Below are positions 22,501-33,593 of a DNA stretch of 64,000 bases, one piece after another. Below the pieces are notes generated by a model. That model was not told the DNA's origin. It worked only from the letters and a program-made list of their open reading frames with translations, and made no database searches. Source of the DNA: Nectonema munidae (lineage: Eukaryota > Nematomorpha > Nectonematoida > Nectonematidae); assembly GCA_030549495.1 (NCBI GenBank), contig JAUIRK010001060.1:1-64000 (forward strand), read 5' to 3'. Every line of letters begins with the position of its first letter. The first letter of the stretch is position 1. A program made the translations under genes and the position numbers.

Positions 22501-25500
22501 TTTTATAATATGCCATCTATCTATTCTATATCACTTTATTGAGAAATTATTGAAATCGATGATCACAAATGACCTTTCAGATTTGGATATTCTAGTACTG
22601 AAACAACTGCAGGTATAACAAAAAACGAGAGTATAACAATATGCTATACTCTAACGAAGTGAAAGACCATGGCTCTAGAAACGATCTCTTTTGTAAATCT
22701 TCGAGGAACAAGCCGATTGAGTATTTAGTGTTCGAACGTCAAAAATGCCAGTCTTCTGAAGATCGTATGAAAAGCCTTGTATTAGAAGAGACTCATCGGA
22801 ATAGTCAGGCCTCGTTTATCCCATACTCAATTATTCAACAATCCCGCTATCCGATAGAATATTGACTCTTTCCCAAAAAATTGTTCTCTGTTAATTCGAC
22901 AGACCAATCATACAATCGTATTTTTAATTAACTTTTTTGTGCCTAAAAAGGTATTCAGTTATATCCGACCCCAACATAATTTTTAACAACGAAAAAAATA
23001 AAACAATTTTAAAAGTTTGCTAAAAATAGAGGCAAAACTTTATTTTACTTTAAAAATGAAACATTAAATACTTTATTTATTATAAGCAGCAGAAATCCAA
23101 TGCTATTTGTTTTTCAGATTTTTTCTCAGCTCTAAAACCGGTGTAGACCATCCAGGTAAAAAACTGAATTACTTACCTCAATTCACAAAATTGTATCTAA
23201 TTTAATGTATCCTCAAAAATATTCAACGCCTCAAAACATTGCGCCTTGAAAATATCTCTAACTAAAAAGTCAGGAGCTCTATGCGATCCCATGGCTTTTC
23301 TAGTGCTAATTGGCTGTGACAAGTAATTGAAGCAATTATCACAGCAACAAAATAGGCAAATATCAACAGAGTTATCGGGAGAGGAAAAAAGATGATGGGA
23401 AGAAATCGTCTTCCTGAGAGCACCATATACAATCGGAGAAAGTGTCACTCCAGAGAGATGATGAACCACACCTACCACAAATTAGTAACAGCTAGGGACG
23501 GACTTTTCAACCTCGTTGTGGAGTCTGACTTTTTGAGTCGGAGTCGGAAAAAATGTTGCGACTCGGACTCATTGGAGTCGGAAATTTTGTGTAACGGAGT
23601 CGGAAATGTTCGTGTACCGAAGTCGGGAGTCGAAAATTTTTTTAATGGGGGCGGGAGTCGCAAAAAATTTCCGTCTCCACAACTCAGTCAAATGCTCGTC
23701 ACTACAATAGCATATTTTTTCTTACATTTTTTTTGCAGATTTTTGCAGACATCATTAGGAGTAAGAGACATGCGTATACAGCCCCTCCTTTCTCCTCTAC
23801 CACTTCAACAACTCTAAAATTTGAAATCACCCTCGGTTTTTTCACAATGTAAAGCATGCAGCTGAACGTGGACTCGCTCTTATTCAGACTTATCACTAAA
23901 CAGGAGGATCAAAAGCAATACTTGTTGCGTAATTGAAAACCATTAACAAATTTTTCTAAAACTACGAAAAAAACTTACATTATTACTATTTGAAGTCTTA
24001 TCCTTAAAACAAGAAAAGTAAAAGTCTACTTACAAGCCAACCAAGTCTTTTCAATAATAATATAAAAAAGATAGAAAATTGAGAGGATTCAAAATTATTG
24101 AAGAAAGAAAATTGTACCTTTTTTCTACACTATATTATATATCATCGTCATGTAAAGTTGCTAGAACAACTTGAATTTTGGTTTTTTATCTTTTTTTTTA
24201 TAAAAAAGAAGTTTTGTTGCTAGAAAATCAAGTTTTTTTATTTGACCAATTTTTTTTTTGCAGTTTGAATTCGTTTTTAAAAAAATAACAAAGCATTTGC
24301 TTATATATTTTTTCCCATTTTTAGGATCTTATGGATGGTTCCAATTTACACTATAAATGCTGTAAGTATTTCTAATTTCTAATCAGATTTTAATATATGA
24401 GAAGATTTCATATTTCATTTATTTTAACTTCAGAGCTTTCGTTTTGATTTTTCAATCCTAGAGGATTGTGGATAAGCCAGCAATTTGAACAAAGATTTTG
24501 TTTCAAATAATTTCTATTCTTTAAATCAGTTTATTTGCCTCAAAAACTAACTGCCTGACTATCTTTTCTATCTACCTTTACGCCTCGATAATTCAGAACT
24601 ATGGAATCCAAAAACCTCGCTATCTTTTACGCCAAGTTTGTACACACACACACTCTGTCTTTACAAATTCAAGGAAGTGTTTTAGCGCTGAAATGTACTA
24701 TTATGAAAAAGATTGGGGAAAATTTAAAGGAGATAAGATAAGAATCCTTGCAATATGTTTTGTCTTATCTAAATCTGCGAAAGTAATTGCAAACGCACAA
24801 TCTTCCAGTTTTTCCATGAAAGATGCGCTTGAGTTATATAGGAATATCGAATTTGAAGATGATATATGCAGGGTATACAAAACTGCATTAAATACGAAAT
24901 CATCAAAATAGAAGTGTTAGAATCATCTCCGCATACATATGATCTCCAAAATTTGAATAAATTTAACTTTATTGAAGTTGTCACATCAATCTTTGAAGCC
25001 CTTGTATAATCATTTCAAATTATTTTTTAATAGAATTTATTTTGAGAAATTAAATTTTAATTATTAACATGCATATTTTATAAAATATAGTATGCTACAT
25101 TTTATTAGTAGCTTCCGAAAATATTAAACCTTCATTCTCTTTTACTGGACAAATAACAGAAGAGATATTAGGAACTTTAGCCATTTTCTTGCTATTTTAT
25201 CTTTTAGAAACCTTTTTTTATTGAAAAGGTACTAGACCAAAATTGTTGTCTTTATGATTTCTTGCTCTCTCCAAAACATTAGAACTGCAAAAGCAACGAT
25301 CTTTTGACAAGATTCTAATAATATAAAACAAAAAAATTTAAAAAATGAAAGCATTGAAAAATCATGGATCGTTTGCGATCCCGATCAAAACGTTTAATTG
25401 ATCGGTAAGATAGATTTATGATAAAAAAAAAAGTTAATCGTAAAATGGCGTAAACATGAAAGGCATGTTATCAATCTGAAGATGGCTTAGTTTGGTTAGA

Positions 25501-28500
25501 AAGTGTGTGAGAAATGAAAATAAGCAATAAAGATCATGATAATATCTTCTGATATTTAGATGCAATTTAATTTGTTCTCGAAGGCAAGCTCATTTGTCAC
25601 ACCGAATAAAATTTTATTGTTGCTGTTGCTTGTTCGCCCAGTTTCCTTCTGTTGCTACTGTTAATACTTCATTTAATAGTTTTTTTTGAAATATTTGCTT
25701 GGTGGTGTGTCGCGGCTCAAAAAAGTTAGGGAAACACTGTGTTAATCCTATACAAATTTGCTTATTTCGTTTCGGAAGCAAATTCTTTCCTTAAAACAGT
25801 GTAATTTGGAAAGTAAATGATTCAACTCATTCTATTAATTTTATCCTTTACTTATATATCTATCATTAAAACATTTATTTTCAAAATATTGCGATTAAAT
25901 TACACAATAACTGTGAAAAATTTAGCTTTGAATGCTTGATTTTTAGAATATATTTATACTTTTTAGAATTAATATATACATTATTAGAATCATACTTTTA
26001 AGAAATATATCAATTTTATACCTCTAAAATCCGTGATGCAGAGCATTAATTTTTACAAAAATCTTGAAATCTTCCGAGAAATTAGAGAATGATAGAAAAA
26101 CACTAGCAGCTTGCTCAATGTAGTCTGTTTTTATTTTGAATTATAAAGATACTAATAAAAAAATTTATCATTGTCGTTCTAAAAAAATTTGGCGTTTATT
26201 AACATAAATAATCTATTCCAAATCCTTTAAGAATAATGCATAAAACAAAATCTTGAAAAATAACATATTTTGAAAAAGTTTAGTGTTTGAAAACTTTGAC
26301 TTTTTTAAAAAATCCACTATTCTTGTTTGCTTCGTTATTTTAGAAGAACTTTTTATTTCTTCAAAACCCATCCAATTTTATTTGAAAACTTGCATCATCT
26401 TCAAACAACCCATAATTGTTTTCTAAACAAAATGATTGGAGATCTCTGACGGAAAAGCATTGCTTAATATTTTTGATTTTGAAGAAGGTTCTTCATCTTG
26501 CTTTAGTAGGAATTCTCTGTTTATGACGGCCCCTTCCTCTATTTTCACTCTAACGCTTTTGATATATTTTATTTACCTTTAAAATCAATTTTATTCTGAT
26601 GACACAGTAGGATAACGAAAGTAATCAATACATCCTTTTCATGTAGACTTTAATTAATTTAAGCCGTGCTTTAAACAATAGAGATATTGAGAAGACTACT
26701 CCTCATACGTGTTATATATAAGAAAAATAGATGATAAAATATAATACAATCACTGATGTTTATCAATATATCTTTTCACGAAGCACTTTTTCCAATACAA
26801 CGGATGCCTACAAATTCCGCCTCATACTCATCTCATTCGTGTATTGCTCTGTCGATAGCTTTGCTAGATTTCTTTGTGACGCTTTCCTCAGTCAACGTTG
26901 AAAGCGAAGAGTTGGCGTTGAATTTCAAAGGTTTTCAAGTATTTTGCGTCGTTTTGTAAGTACACTTGGAATCGGAAACGGTATTTTCGGTCGGAAATTT
27001 ACGATTCGGTATATAATAAAATTTGGAAGTCGGTTGCGAATTTTTAAATAATTTCCAAGCATATGGAATGCAATCGAAAAGGGAAGTAAGGCTTGGGTGT
27101 GTATTTTTTGTATTTTTAAGCAATTTGAGTCGCAGTTGGATTTTTGTAGGTACTGGAAGTTGGAGTGGGATGCCATTTTACTTTCACCTCTGCAACCTTG
27201 CTTTGTAACATTTTTTACAAAACAACACAGCCATCCAAGATAGTTTTTGTAAGCATAAGAAACGGCTGAATATAATGCCTTGATTTTTGAGATAGCATAT
27301 AAAAATTTATTATAAATAGCCAATATAATTTCTCTGTTTGCTAAAGCAAAAAAGAGCGTATAATAAATATTTAACTTTTGCTTTTACTCGATATCCATAA
27401 ATTTTAACTGGATGAAATATAATACAGATGATCAATCTAAAAACAATTAATTTATTGATTCTTTTTAATAATGTAAGCATAAAATATAACATATTTTTAA
27501 GCTTTAAAAAAAGCTTCTATTATCGGGTGCGTGAGTAAGGCTGGTTAGATACTGGGTCTCGATAACTCATGGTCTTGCGTTCGATCCCACATCAAGCCTA
27601 CTTTCTCATAGTTCGATACAAGCGGCAGAATTGTGCCTTCTTGATGAAAACACCCCATTTATCTTCACCTTTATTAAGGTTATCCTTAATACTTTAATAA
27701 CAAAGAAGAGAATTTATATCCATTAAATAATTGAAAATATAATTGATTCAATTGCATGGCTTGTTCTTTCTGGATCATATCTATCTCCGTTTGGATTGTA
27801 ATCTTTCTTTATATGGTGAATCATCTTGATCCAGTCCAAGATGTTTTGTATTATCCCCAAACTTCCTTGTCTTTTTGACTGATTGCTGGATGATGTTACC
27901 TTTAAATTAGTTCACCGTTATGCCATGGGAATGCCGGACCGTTTTAGGTTTCCATGCTTGGTTTTCTAAGCTCTTCCTATTGCCATCCACATGTTCCTCA
28001 GCTCTAGAAAATGAGACCTGAATGTCCTGATCAATGACACATTGAAAGGATGATGGATAACAGGAATTTGTCTTGTAGCTTGTTTGTCTTCTTTATTTCA
28101 CTTTGTAGTCAAGATGGCTGTTGTAAGAGTGCATGACGAGCAAACATATTCATTTCGTAAGGCACTCCACGATTGGCCCACATCTTGGCTAACCACTAAA
28201 ACACATCCCTTTCAACTGAACGTCTTTCCTTTGGGTTTGTTTGCTCGCATAAGCTAACGATATCGGGATTCGATTTTTGACTATAAAGCGAAGTCTCATT
28301 TTTGTATACATTCCCCAGAAAAATACGCGATAAGAAAGCTTTCAAAATTTAAAATAGAAAAGAGAATCTTAAAATATTTTTCATCAAATGAAATTTCATT
28401 GAAATACCCGCATCTCACTTCATAAATGTTCGAGTGTCGGAGTTTTTTAAATTGTTGCTCTGGTTTATTACCCGTTTATCCACCAGAATAATCAGACGAT

Positions 28501-31500
28501 ATCCAATGTAAAGCAGAAGATTTGTATTAAAAAGGATTTAATAGCAGACGATTCATATTTTTGTAAAGTCGACTGTCGTCGATAACCGGTTAATATATTT
28601 CTGCAACAAAATGCATAGTCGGACCTGACATGTCAATAATGATTTGATTTGTCTTGTCATTTTGATATTTCTTCTTAGTGGACAGCTTTATCACTCCCCC
28701 AAAGCACAATGTATATGGACTCATTACGTGAATGCTATGAGGCGTATGTCATCTATAATTTCATGGCATATCTCCTCAACTTCGTTTATAGCGAATTTCC
28801 CAACTTCAATGAACTTTTCAAAACGAAGCCCCAGATGGAACACTTTTTCTTGGTGAAGTACTTTCTGCCAAAGTGGAGAATGGGCATGTAATTTTTGTTT
28901 TGATACATATTTTTCCATTTTTATAGTTTTCATGCTGATCTAAACATAGTATCCTTCACTATCACTAACATGCATCGATGCATAAATGTTCCCTTTGTCG
29001 CGGGTTTTTGAAAACTAGTTTTCTGCTTGTATTTTCATTGAGTTTTTATATAATTTAAAACGTAAGCTTTTTTATAAGGCAGTGTTGTAGGCCTGAGGGT
29101 TAAAATAATATTGTATACAATTGATTAGAGAGATGGATTTAAATTCATTTGTGATTTTGAAATCTAACATTTTTTTGTTTTTTATGGAATTACTTAAAAT
29201 AACGAAGTTTACCGTGTATAAGAAAGATTAATTAAAATTGAATTTCAAAAAGCATTTCAAATGAAGCAGACAAATTTCTATTTTTTCCATTTGTATCAAA
29301 TTACATAACTCTTAATCCTTCACAAAACGAACAAAGAAAATAAAATTTTGCGTTTAAATTTACTATTTTATTTCTTTATGTTAATAAATGGAAAAAAACA
29401 AAAAAAATTTAGTTCGCTATTTTTCTGTATACTTCCCAAAATGGGAAAAAGTTTATTGAATATCAAAAAAAATGGTGACTATTACAACTAATTGTATATA
29501 CAAATATATTTATTCACACGTACATTTAATTTATCCTATTAACCAGTATTTATCTTTTTGTGAAACTTTGAATTACAAGTCCTTTGTAATCTTTTGTTAC
29601 ATTTTCTGCAAAAAAAGACTTGTATTTTTTTTGCATTCGACACACCTTCCTTGTGTCGTTGTTTCTAATATATGATTGATTCCATCAAATCGTACACCTA
29701 TTGCTGTTGAAGAGGTAGGACCTCCTAATCGTTTTATTGGCTCCACAGAATTGATGAGACATCTACATATTTCTCTTCTCAAGTGAAGATGTGTATGACA
29801 TTCATTTTGAATTTTTTGATGAAACTTGTAAGCCGCCACATCAGAAAGATTTACAATGTGCGAAAACAAGTTCCACCACCTCTTCTTTGATCATAATCTA
29901 GGTCTGTTGTAGCTTGCTAACATTCTGTCGCAAATATCGACACCACCCATCCCTTTATTGTACATTTTCACAAGATAGGGCTGTTTTATTTGTCTCTTTT
30001 CCCATTTTTTACTCGTCTTTCAGCCATTTGGGTGGGAAACACACCATAGTAATTGCTTGCAATGCTAGCTGCACAATTATCATTCCAAATAGCACACACG
30101 ACTTTCCCATTTGATCTGTATTCAAATGAACCTCTATCACTTTTTTGAAATTCTTTACTTAATGGTAGCGGGCATCCACCTGTTCGATTAGTGCGTATTG
30201 CGCCACATGCTCTGATGTTGCTTTCTGTTAATTCTTGTAAAAGTTTGTAACTTCTAAAAAAGTTGCGAAAAAAACGACATGCTTATTCCTTTGTGAAATT
30301 GGACTCAAAAGAGTATATTTACCACGTGGCTTCCTAATGATGTTTTTCGGCTTTTTTCTTTCCCACAGTAAATATCAAAGTTATATGGGTACCCATCTGA
30401 ACTACACAACATCCACATTTTGTAGCCAAAGTCCACAGGCTTTCGATTGACCAGCACTATGTAATCCTCGATAAGGTATTGCCAATATGTAAACAATTTT
30501 TCTTTAATAAATTTAATAGAGGTAAAACTTTTGCAACTTTAGAGCTTTCAAGTATGAGTAAACATTTCTTCTGTAAAAAAGTAAGAAAATTTCATATTGA
30601 GATAAAAAAATTTCATTTGATTATTATCTTTGGAAATTGTTTATCTTTAAAAAAAATTTATCTTTAGTAATTGTTTCGTTAAATTGTGAAACTTCATAGT
30701 TTATTCTGTGTATCTCTAGTTCTCCACCATTTTCATCGGGCACATCAATTTCATCAAGAATGATATCATATTATTATTCTATTATCTATTCATATTATTA
30801 TACTATCTATTCCTTTATTACCAGAAACTGGAGGAACAATAACTAACTCCAATTCTTCATTAAGATTCCAAAAATATATGGCTACAATCTGATGCCAATT
30901 CATCAAAATTAAAAGATTCCATTTTAAAAATTGAAAAAAAGAAATTTAAACAATAGAAAATATTTATTCAACAATTTTTTTTTACCAATTTTTAGTATTA
31001 AAAATAGCCAATCCCATTTAAGGAATACAGGCAAAATTTTAGTAGGCCAATATTACTTATTCATGGGTAACGGTATCGTTGAGTGTTTTCATCGAAAAGG
31101 CGAAATTGCGACACTTGTACGAAATATGAGGAAAGGAGGCTTGATGCTTGATCGAATCCAAGATCTTGAGTTATTGAAAGCGAGTATCTAACCAATCTTA
31201 CTCACGACTTATTCGTAGTTAAAGCCAGATCCAATATTTTTAGTTAGCGTAGTGTGCTTCAATTTGAAGGGATTTTGTGGTCATTTTTCTCAATTCATCA
31301 TCTTTGATAGTTTTGTGGATAGATGATATAAAGTGTATGATAATCCTCTTTTTTGACATCAAAGTTTCATTCGTTTTAGTCCGTTCATACAAAACTGTAA
31401 ACACGGCGTGCTACAGTTCACCGTTTTGCGCGTTCTTGTCACGATTGTGTCCTTCATCGCCCAACTCTTCAACAAGTACGGTGAGGGCGTATTTTCTCTG

Positions 31501-33593
31501 CGCAGCGTCTGGCTCTACGTCATGGTAGTCACGAACATCTCCCAGTCCTACGCCCTGTACTGTTTGGTCATGTTCTATCGCGCCACGCACACAGAGTTGA
31601 AGTCTTTGAAGCCGTTAGGAAAGTTTCTCTGTGTCAAGCTTATCATATTTGCATCATTTTGGCAACACCTATCCATTGCCATTCTTGCGCGCCTTGGTGT
31701 TCTCAATCAGTCTAACACCTGGCAATTTAAAGATCCCAACACTTTCGTTTCCGGAATCCATGTAACCTTTCTCTTTTAGTCCAACCGGCAATTTTTAAAT
31801 GTTTAATTTTTTTAACATTTAAATTTTGCTTTAGTCTTTTCATTCAAAAAAGAGTTATCTTTCATAGCTAGGTTAGTAAAGTAGCTTTTCTAAATCAGAG
31901 GATTTGATCCTCGGTGACTTAGAATATAATTATTCGTCTAAACAAGGGGTTCCCAACCTTTTTTTTTGCTTGTGGACCCTCTGAGCGATAACCTTATTAA
32001 CTGTGGATCCCCATGATCTCTAAGGGAGATGTATAAATATGTATATTCAAATAGGGAAGACATCAATTTTATTTGTAGATTAAAAAAACAAATATATATT
32101 ATATTCATAATTTCATATCTAAAGGCTTCCTTGAACAAGATAAACAAAAATATACGATAATGACTTTCAAATAAAATTTAATATACATCCAGGCCTCGAT
32201 AATAATAATCAAAGCGCCATGTAGCTAGAGATTACTGTAATTAACTTCATTCAAAGTAAACATGGAATCATAGATACTATTCACTAATAATTGCATTGTA
32301 CAATTAACTTGTAACTCTTATTACCCAAAAAGAATAAATATAAATGCATTGTGGTATCCGTAGCTCTATCGGTAGTAATTTAACATTTTAGGAAATTGTT
32401 ATCGTTACTTACATGGTGATTAGATAAAAATGAGAAATATTGTCATTAGATGTCCAAAGCATATAAAAAATATTTCCATCCTATTTTTATTTTACTATTA
32501 TACACTTTTTAGTATAAACATTTTAGAATATATTGCATAAATAGCTTGTCAATTAAGCGCTAAAACAGTGGATGCTGATAACTCATTTGTTATTTGCTTA
32601 CATATTTTTTATTTTTGGCAAAGACTTCATGGACCCTTTTCTGTGTTAAAACGACCCCCAATATTCATATTTTTGTCCACGGACCCCCTTAAATTCCCAA
32701 TGGACCTTTAGGGCTCCATGTGAACCCCGTTGGCAAACCTTGGTCCAAACTATTAAACAACTAGTACGCATCTCTATGCAATTTAATTCGATATAAAACA
32801 GTTTAATTTAAATATTTGATTTTATAAAATTCATCGATGCTAAGCAAACTAAAACAACTTATCCAATCAAATCTTGTTGTTAGGGATATATTTCCAACAA
32901 AATAGGAGTGTTCCTTCTTTAGTCAAAGTCGGAAGCGAAGAGTCTGTGTTGAATTTATTAAGTTTTTAAGTACATGGGGTTGTTTTTAAAAAAAATTATT
33001 TTTTAAAAAACATTTTCAAACTTCACTTTTTATTCCTAACATTATTTTTCATTTGTATTAACACTTCAAAATTATTTGCAAAATAAAATACAATGATATA
33101 GTTTTTAAATATATTTTTTTAACATATAATATAAAAAATACAATTCATCGATGCAAGGTAAAAATTTAACTCATATCTTAAATTTCACAAGAATATTTGT
33201 AAAAAATATGGGAAGCAGTGTTCTAAGCTTTGAATTTCTTTTTAGGACTTTTTAATTTCCGTTGAAATGCTCTTTTTCGCCATAGCACACTACTTCGTGT
33301 TTTCGCACAAAGCTTACATTCTTCCTGATGATAAAGTTGATGATGCGTCCCCGCCTTCGCACAGTCGATCCTCACAAAGCGAGACACAAGCACTCACTTG
33401 GATGTCGTACTTGAGACGCTTGCTCGCTGTTTCCGACGTTTGCGATGACGTTGCTCTTCACATACGTCACGTCAAGACCAAACTCTTCACATGGGCACAG
33501 GCTAGTGGTGCTGCTCAGTACTATGGCTCGACCGCCAAAGAAGAGCACAACCTCCTTGTTCCTCCATTTAATAGAGAAACAGAAACTTCATGA
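16542..33593 (+). CDS. TMEM184C-like multi-pass membrane protein, six exons
   Basis: Exons are 16542-16664, 16727-16839, 24325-24361, 28679-28887, 31380-31761 and 33246-33593. All junctions are GT/AG and all phases agree, giving 403 codons plus stop, close to the 400-440 residues usual in the family. Exon 1 encodes a membrane helix (FICVIIILVFIATYIPFFIY). Exons 2-3 give QRHIIRILWMVPIYTINAW and exon 4 gives MDSLRECYEAYVIYNFMAYL. Exon 5 gives CKHGVLQFTVLR and LKPLGKFLCVKLIIFASFWQ. Exon 6 begins DFLISVEMLFFAIAHYFVFS and ends in a polar tail. The wording is nearer TMEM184C (insect CG5850) than TMEM184A/B. The family, related to organic solute transporter alpha, has seven predicted membrane helices; its transport role is poorly defined. 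Intron 1 is 62 bp, while introns 2-5 are 7.5, 4.3, 2.5 and 1.5 kb and carry transposons. There is no sign of decay. Confidence 0.93.
18235..19105 (-). pseudogene. IS630/Tc1-type transposase, broken
   Basis: Translation from the ATG at 19105 gives MANRMNKRQAEERRKQILAS, an HTH-like N-terminus. Next comes IHLDVMLYTLKEIRYESEKS, then IVFMEETNFNIHISRSQGRS, matching the 'MDETNF...GR' first-acid region but with E in place of the usual D. GSKGANIHVIGGISSIGMIH follows in another frame. Last come VLLVIDN and LRLAPYSPMLNPNESVW, the second and third acidic positions. Only 18 residues separate those two acids, about half the usual 34-37. The loss lies between two copies of ATTACAAGAAG at about 18400-18430, which suggests slippage. 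Several frame shifts exist (near 18510-18570 and 18850-18900). Dead copy. Confidence 0.85.
19091..21570 (+). repeat. 207-bp tandem array (about 12 units)
   Basis: The marker word CATTCGATTTGCCATGCG starts at 19091, 19299, 19507, 19714, 19921, 20128, 20336, 20543, 20750, 20956, 21164 and 21372, so the period is 206-208 bp. Units are nearly identical; the visible differences are A/G alternation (AAAGGCCG / AAAGACCG) and one-base changes in T runs. The first unit overlaps the transposase start codon (rc of GCCAT = ATGGC), and the unit otherwise consists of the element's 5' untranslated region. Some units may be miscounted in assembly. The first and last units are the most diverged, as expected for an array homogenised internally. 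Confidence 0.95.
21754..24324. other. remainder of TMEM184C intron 2
   Basis: Two + frames, 22163-22618 (151 codons) and 22641-22865 (74 codons), have no recognised domain; the first is lysine- and isoleucine-rich as chance frames here often are, though it contains RETCGAARRYLKLLKF. I see no splice context for them. Around 23490-23700 lies a GAGTCGGA-rich repeat, listed separately. The rest is A/T-rich. Confidence 0.35.
23495..23700. repeat. GAGTCGGA-rich degenerate minisatellite
   Basis: The octamer GAGTCGGA and variants (GAGTCGGAGTCGGAAAAA, GGAGTCGGAAATTTT, GGGAGTCGCAAAAAATTT) recur roughly every 10-30 bases. The block begins near CTAGGGACGGACTTTTC and ends near CCGTCTCCACAACTCAGTC. Related but more decayed patches lie at 26870-27190, 32905-32965 and 34140-34200. 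Such blocks of GAGTCGGA are known as parts of dispersed non-autonomous repeats in several invertebrates; no transposase is associated here. Confidence 0.6.
25655..25739 (-). mobile_element. hAT-type non-autonomous end
   Basis: In reverse complement the end reads CAGTGTTTCCCTAACTTTTT followed by TGAGCCGCGACACACCACC. This is the familiar hAT (Charlie-like) MITE terminus with its Kaposi-like G/C words after the T run. The other end was not located. Confidence 0.45.
26870..27190. repeat. decayed GAGTCGGA-type patch
   Basis: Words such as GGAATCGGAAACGG, TCGGTCGGAAATTT, GGAAGTCGGTTGCG, TTTGAGTCGCAGTTGG and TGGAAGTTGGAGTGGG recur, resembling the block at 23495-23700. The open frames on both strands across it are by-products of the repeat composition. 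Confidence 0.45.
27525..27660 (+). mobile_element. tRNA-derived SINE, copy 1
   Basis: The sequence starts near GTGCGTGAGTAAGGCTGG and has a B-box-like GCGTTCGATCCC 45 bases later. Its conserved 3' section is AGAATTGTGCC..TTGATGAAAACACCCC. Copies in reverse orientation lie at 31062-31210 and 42525-42660 and share the head (GTGAGTAAG), the GATCG/TTCGATCC box and the TGATGAAAAC tail. It lies in intron 3 of the TMEM184C-like gene. Confidence 0.65.
28467..28593 (-). mobile_element. TTAA MITE, copy 2
   Basis: In reverse complement this segment starts TTAACCGGTTATCGACGAC and aligns with 1027-1145 for most of its length (GTCGACTTTACAAAAATA, AATACAAATCTTCTGC, ATATCGTCTGATTATTCTGG). The far edge reads ATTA rather than TTAA. 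Non-coding; in intron 3 of the TMEM184C-like gene. Confidence 0.6.
29590..30921 (-). pseudogene. piggyBac-type transposase relic in TMEM184C intron 4
   Basis: The probable start at 30921 gives MESFNFDELASDCSHIF, then an acidic N-terminus (EELELVIVPPVSGNKG, ILDEIDVPDENGGELEIHR). After a gap come VNRKPVDFGYKMWMLCSSDG and YPYNFDIYCGKEKSRKTSLG, which match the 'KPIRWGFKMW...GYxxNFDIYxGK' core of DDE_Tnp_1_7. Then FFATF-like, ACGAIRTNRTGGCPLPLSK, and at 29597-29869 the C-terminal block AAYKFHQKI...REICRCLINS followed by GRCVECKKNTSLFLQK, part of the cysteine-rich C-terminal domain. The interior has numerous shifts and stops and lacks most of the catalytic region. TIRs and TTAA edges were not assigned. 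It is antisense to the host gene. Confidence 0.75.
31062..31210 (-). mobile_element. tRNA-derived SINE, copy 2
   Basis: The reverse complement reads GTGAGTAAGATTGGTTAGAT, then GGATTCGATCAAGCATC (B-box-like), and ends TTTTCGATGAAAACACTC, matching copies at 27525 and 42525. It lies in intron 4, about 170 bp upstream of exon 5 of the TMEM184C-like gene. Confidence 0.6.
31946..32746. mobile_element. non-autonomous hAT element in TMEM184C intron 5
   Basis: The left end AAGGGGTTCCCAACC is followed by a T run and TGTGGACCC. The right end, in reverse complement, is CAAGGTTTGCCAACGGGGTT followed by GGTCCATTGGG and GGGGGTCCGTGGAC. An 8-bp direct repeat with one mismatch (GTCTAAAC / GTCCAAAC) flanks it, which fits hAT. 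The interior is A/T-rich and non-coding. Confidence 0.6.

Larger units (their letters stand above)
24362..28678. other. TMEM184C intron 3: repeats and unexplained patches
   Basis: Besides the MITE, SINE, hAT end and GAGTCGGA patch listed separately, 27760-28300 is less A/T-rich than its surroundings. On the minus strand it reads through stops as ...MWANRGVPYEMNMFARHALL..., which may be a decayed transposase, but I could not assign a family. A 72-codon + frame at 24693-24911 is not recognised. Confidence 0.35.

Noticed and set aside
22163-22618. 151-codon gene in intron 2
   Set aside because: Longest unexplained frame in the intron, but low-complexity composition, no splice signals and no recognised motif; kept only as a note.
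23197-23478. 93-codon minus-strand gene in intron 2
   Set aside because: Cysteine and histidine residues looked suggestive, but there is no regular zinc-binding spacing and no family resemblance.
26925-27323. 132-codon minus-strand gene
   Set aside because: The frame overlays the GAGTCGGA-type patch and has no domain; frames on both strands arise from the repeat.
27760-28300. host gene inside intron 3
   Set aside because: Less A/T-rich with some coding-like words on the minus strand, but stops occur in every frame and no family could be assigned; most likely a decayed transposon.
31762-31779. stop codon at the end of the exon 5 frame
   Set aside because: The in-frame stop lies beyond the GT donor at 31762; splicing to 33246 continues the conserved frame.
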